Shown here piece by piece: positions 61,490-64,000 of a DNA stretch of 64,000 nucleotides; the stretch's first letter is position 1; every line of letters starts with the position of its first letter. The stretch is taken from contig CAWUEW020000001.1 of the NCBI GenBank assembly GCA_963921255.3, positions 682,001-746,000 on the forward strand, given 5' to 3'. The notes beneath the pieces are model-generated. The model did not search any database, was not told the origin of the DNA, and saw only the letters and a list, made by a program, of their open reading frames with translations. This stretch comes from JANSYL01 sp963921255. Lineage in GTDB: Bacteria > Pseudomonadota > Alphaproteobacteria > Rhodobacterales > Rhodobacteraceae. Position numbers and translations under genes: made by a program.

Positions 61490-61965
61490 TCAATATCGTG
61501 ACACTGAATATCGTCCTGGCGATCGCCTGGGCGGCGCTGACCGGGAACATCACCCTCAGTGGGTTGGCGGTTGGGTTCGTGTTCGGGTCGATGGCGCTCT
61601 ATGTGACACGACCGCTGTTTCCGGGCTCGGACCTGTATTTCCGCCGCGTCTGGCGGTGGATCAAGCTGCTGGTCCTGTTCCTGTATGAGCTGGTGGTCAG
61701 TTCCATGCAGGTGGTTTGGGATGTCCTGACGCCGCAGCACAAATCGCGTCCGGGCATCATCTCGGTCCCGCTGGATGTGAAGGGTGAGATGGAGATCCTG
61801 CTTGTGACGAACCTGATCTCGCTCACGCCCGGCACGCTTAGCCTGGATGTGACCGAAGACCAGAAAACGCTCTATATCCACGCCATGTTCGCCGATGATC
61901 CGGACGCGATCCGCGCTCAGATCAAGAACGGCATGGAACGGTGGGTGATCGAGGCGATGGAGTAG
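61486..61965 (+). CDS. mrpE: Na+/H+ antiporter subunit E
   Basis: A 159-residue protein: two to three N-terminal TM helices followed by a cytoplasmic domain with KLLVLFLYELVVSSMQVVWDVL and LLVTNLISLTPGTLSLDVTED, both diagnostic of MnhE. The ATG overlaps the mrpD stop; the next gene starts 4 bp after its stop. Confidence 0.95.
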   Translation: MINIVTLNIVLAIAWAALTGNITLSGLAVGFVFGSMALYVTRPLFPGSDLYFRRVWRWIKLLVLFLYELVVSSMQVVWDVLTPQHKSRPGIISVPLDVKGEMEILLVTNLISLTPGTLSLDVTEDQKTLYIHAMFADDPDAIRAQIKNGMERWVIEAME

Positions 61966-61969
61966 GCTT

Positions 61970-62302
61970 ATGGAACTTATGGACATAGCAATTGAAGTCG
62001 CGTTCGTGGCCGTCATGCTTGGCGTTGCGTTTTCCTTTGTGCGGCTGATCATCGGCCCAACGCTGCCGGACCGGATCGTGGCGCTGGACGTGATGACCGT
62101 TCTGATCGTCAGCTTCTGTGGCCTGTATGCGCTGCGCTCGGACGACACGGCGTTCATCGACGTCGCGATTGTGTTGGCGCTGGTCGGGTTCCTTGCGACG
62201 GTCGCATTGGCCCGATTTGTGGAACGCCGCAGTTTCCGTGGCGGGTCGTCCGCCCCGAAACCGAAAATGACCAACCAAACCGGAGAGACCGATCATGGCT
62301 GA
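61970..62302 (+). CDS. mrpF: Na+/H+ antiporter subunit F
   Basis: A 110-residue protein with three TM helices and the MnhF signature FVRLIIGPTLPDRIVALDVMTVLIV, then AFIDVAIVLALVGFLATVALARFVERR. A hydrophilic C-terminal tail (GGSSAPKPKMTNQTGETDHG) overlaps the mrpG start by 8 bp. Confidence 0.94.
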   Translation: MELMDIAIEVAFVAVMLGVAFSFVRLIIGPTLPDRIVALDVMTVLIVSFCGLYALRSDDTAFIDVAIVLALVGFLATVALARFVERRSFRGGSSAPKPKMTNQTGETDHG

Positions 62303-62630
62303 GATCATCATGGTGGCCCTTATCCTGATCGGCGGTTTCTTCTGTTTGGTCGCCGGACTTGGTGTGTTGCGTCTGCCGGATGTTCTGATCCGCATGCATG
62401 CGTCGACCAAGGCCGGGACGCTCGGGTCGGGATTGGTGATGGGCGCGGTTGCGATCTATTTCGCCGATACCGCGACGATCACGCGCGCAGTGGTTGCGAT
62501 CCTGTTCCTCCTGATCACGGCGCCGGTGGCCGCCCACATGATCGGGCGCGCGGCGTTCCGGGTGGGTGTACCGCTGTGGAAGACCGAGATCGAGCCGGGC
62601 GCGAAAGAGAACCTTGAGCGTGACGGCTGA
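62295..62630 (+). CDS. mrpG: Na+/H+ antiporter subunit G
   Basis: A 111-residue protein with three TM helices. GLGVLRLPDVLIRMHASTKAGTLGSGLVM is the MnhG/PhaG signature, followed by VAILFLLITAPVAAHMIGRAAF. Last gene of the operon, which runs tail to tail with the phosphatase gene (15 bp between stops). Confidence 0.94.
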   Translation: MAEIIMVALILIGGFFCLVAGLGVLRLPDVLIRMHASTKAGTLGSGLVMGAVAIYFADTATITRAVVAILFLLITAPVAAHMIGRAAFRVGVPLWKTEIEPGAKENLERDG

Positions 62631-62645
62631 CGCGCGGTCGTCGCC

Positions 62646-63440
62646 CTAGGTCTGCAGGAAATTGTAGCGACCGTCCCGGCGGATGGCGCAGGCCGACAGG
62701 CATCCGTTCTGCCAGGCGCCGGTATCCAGTCCAATACGCCCGTTGGCAAAACTCGGGCTGTCCTGCTTCATATGCCCGTGGGCGATCCAGATGCCATCGC
62801 CGCGTTCGGTGTTGTCGAACTCGGGATGTCCCCAGAGCAGCACGCGCGGGGATTGTTGTTCCATCGGACGCATGGGATCCGCGCCCGCATGCACGGCCCA
62901 GAGGTTGCCCGAGGACCAGCTGTAGGGAAGCTGCGCCAGCCAGGATTTGGTCTGATCGCCCAAGGCGCTGTCCAGCGCCTCAGCGGTGAAGCGGAACTGG
63001 TCGGGCGTTGCGGTATCCCGCGCCTTCAGACTGATCCGATAGCTTTTGAGGGTCGCATCGCCCCCATTGCGCAGCCAGCGGGGGCCGCGCAGAACCGGGT
63101 CCTGCAGAAAGTCCAGCATCATGCGTTCATGGCTGCCCATGATGCAGGTGACGTTTCCGGGAAACTCGTTCGTCAGCACCTGCAAGCGGGCCAGAACGGC
63201 CGCGCTGTCCGGGCCGTGGTCGATGTAGTTGCCGAGGAACACAAGGTGGGGATCCGCGCTCCCGGTGCCGCCGATATGGGCGTCGATCAGCTCGAGCATG
63301 GTTTCCAGCAGATCGGCCCGGCCGTTGACATCACCGACCAGATAGCAGGCGCGGTCAGGCCGGGGCAGACCATCGGCCCCCGCGGTCCCGGTGGACGCGG
63401 GCGGGGTCCTGTCCATAAGGGATCGAAACCGGCGCAACAT
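62646..63440 (-). CDS. PPP-family metallophosphatase-like protein with altered metal ligands
   Basis: A 264-residue protein with the fold of bacterial serine/threonine phosphatases, but key motifs are changed. Motif I reads G36-D-V-N39-G-R (His to Asn), motif II G70-N71-Y-I-D74-H75-G (first Asp to Asn, Arg to His), motif III G102-S103-H104-E (Asn to Ser). His184 (VHAGADP) and His221/His223 (AHGHM) are kept. Three metal ligands are thus lost or replaced, so it may be inactive, use a different metal set or act as a binding protein. The ATG at 63440 is the only good start. Confidence 0.85.
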   Translation of the reverse strand: MLRRFRSLMDRTPPASTGTAGADGLPRPDRACYLVGDVNGRADLLETMLELIDAHIGGTGSADPHLVFLGNYIDHGPDSAAVLARLQVLTNEFPGNVTCIMGSHERMMLDFLQDPVLRGPRWLRNGGDATLKSYRISLKARDTATPDQFRFTAEALDSALGDQTKSWLAQLPYSWSSGNLWAVHAGADPMRPMEQQSPRVLLWGHPEFDNTERGDGIWIAHGHMKQDSPSFANGRIGLDTGAWQNGCLSACAIRRDGRYNFLQT

Positions 63441-63499
63441 ACAGCGTCAGGTGCGGTCTTCGGCTTCAATTGGCAAGGGGAAAGATCACGCTGCGGCGA

Positions 63500-64000
63500 C
63501 TATTCCCGGGCGCGCAGCACTTGCGCCGGCCGCGCCGCCAATGGGCGCAAGGCGAATGCCAAGCCAGCCAGCAAAGTCGCCAAGGCGCCGCCCAAAATGA
63601 TGGCAATCGCCGAGACCGGTTCGAAGGCATACTCGGTTTCCATGACAAAGGTCATCACGCCCCACCCGCCAAGGGCGCCGGCGACGATCGCCACAGCCCC
63701 CGCCGCCGCCCCCAACAGGGCCGAGCGCAGGGCAAAGCTGCCCAAGATCCGGCGGCGGCTGGCGCCGAGCGTCTTGAGAACAGCGGCTTCGAACACCCGG
63801 CGCCGTTCGCCGGCCGCCGCGGCGCCAATCAACACGATGAACCCCGTCACCAGCGTGGCCGCCGCCCCATAGGAGGTCGCCGCCGCCAAAGAGCGGAGCG
63901 CGTCGGCCACCTGGTCAATGGCGTCGCGCACGCGAATGGCGGTGATGTTGGGCGCGCCGCCCGCGACATCGCGCAGGATCGCGGCTTCGGCGGCTTCTTC
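63500..64000 (-). CDS. ABC transporter permease (FtsX-like), C-terminal part
   Basis: The 5' end is beyond the window. The visible 166 residues end an FtsX/YbbP-like permease: SYGAAATLVTGFIVLIGAAAAGERRRVFEAAVLKTLGASRRRILGSF, then LLGAAAGAVAIVAGALGGWGVMTFV and a last TM segment ALATLLAGLAFALRPLAARPAQVLRARE. The E-x-x-x-L-K-T-L-G-A-S coupling motif contacts the ATPase. The upstream residues PNITAIRVRDAIDQVADALR continue the frame. Such permeases export lipids or lipoproteins; substrate unknown. Confidence 0.9.
   Translation of the reverse strand, partial: EEAAEAAILRDVAGGAPNITAIRVRDAIDQVADALRSLAAATSYGAAATLVTGFIVLIGAAAAGERRRVFEAAVLKTLGASRRRILGSFALRSALLGAAAGAVAIVAGALGGWGVMTFVMETEYAFEPVSAIAIILGGALATLLAGLAFALRPLAARPAQVLRARE

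Overview
The window is high-GC DNA from an alphaproteobacterium, almost certainly a member of the Rhodobacteraceae (Roseobacter group). I infer this from the ribosomal protein S1 and DUF1285 sequences, the initiator tRNA, a SAM/SAH-type riboswitch in front of metK (known only from Rhodobacterales), the acs/DUF4212/symporter cluster and a seven-gene Mrp antiporter operon. Everything here is read by eye; no database search was run.

Layout. 1-5.2 kb: the 3' end of an RTX-type secreted protein, tRNA-fMet, a LysR regulator, nitronate monooxygenase, DUF2798, a cobalamin-binding regulator with a TGT-N12-ACA operator, and a VOC/WYL operon with its own palindrome. 5.2-13.5 kb: SDR and DUF1285 genes, divergent from a MoxR-DUF58-BatA/DUF4159-membrane protein operon. 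13.5-21.6 kb: a mixed set (kynA, CopD/HemJ-like, trypsin-like protease, Hsp20, MFS, a frameshifted gene, miaB, two secreted proteins sharing a small DPDGC module). 21.7-30.9 kb: housekeeping phoH-ybeY-corC-lnt, then riboswitch-metK-trmB-aroA-GFA-cmk.

31.5-34.9 kb is a lower-GC accessory insertion between cmk and rpsA, genes that are usually close together in this group. It holds a broken KAP-type NTPase fragment, an ArsR-SRPBCC-dihydrofolate reductase cassette with a striking operator, two small secreted proteins and a pair of imperfect direct repeats. rpsA follows with its own promoter and a terminator-like hairpin in the leader. Next come a Stf0 sulfotransferase and a Tat-exported PhoX phosphatase that carries a three-repeat Pho box.

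40.7-50.1 kb (minus strand) is an acetate module: acs, adk, DUF4212, an SLC5 symporter, a cNMP/CBS/DUF294 protein, a small membrane protein and a membrane-bound sensor-like DEDDh exonuclease. Acs makes AMP, adk recycles it, the symporter pair imports the acid, and the last genes look like a nucleotide-linked control branch. 50.7-55.7 kb holds three LysR regulators, a double NTF2-like protein and a short Ldh_2-like protein. 55.8-62.6 kb holds a tandem universal stress protein and mrpABCDEFG. The window ends with a PPP-family phosphatase lacking canonical metal ligands and the 3' part of an ABC permease.

No insertion sequence, CRISPR array, prophage or rRNA was seen. A family of multi-hairpin intergenic repeats (8.5 kb and 27.6 kb) is a notable non-coding feature.
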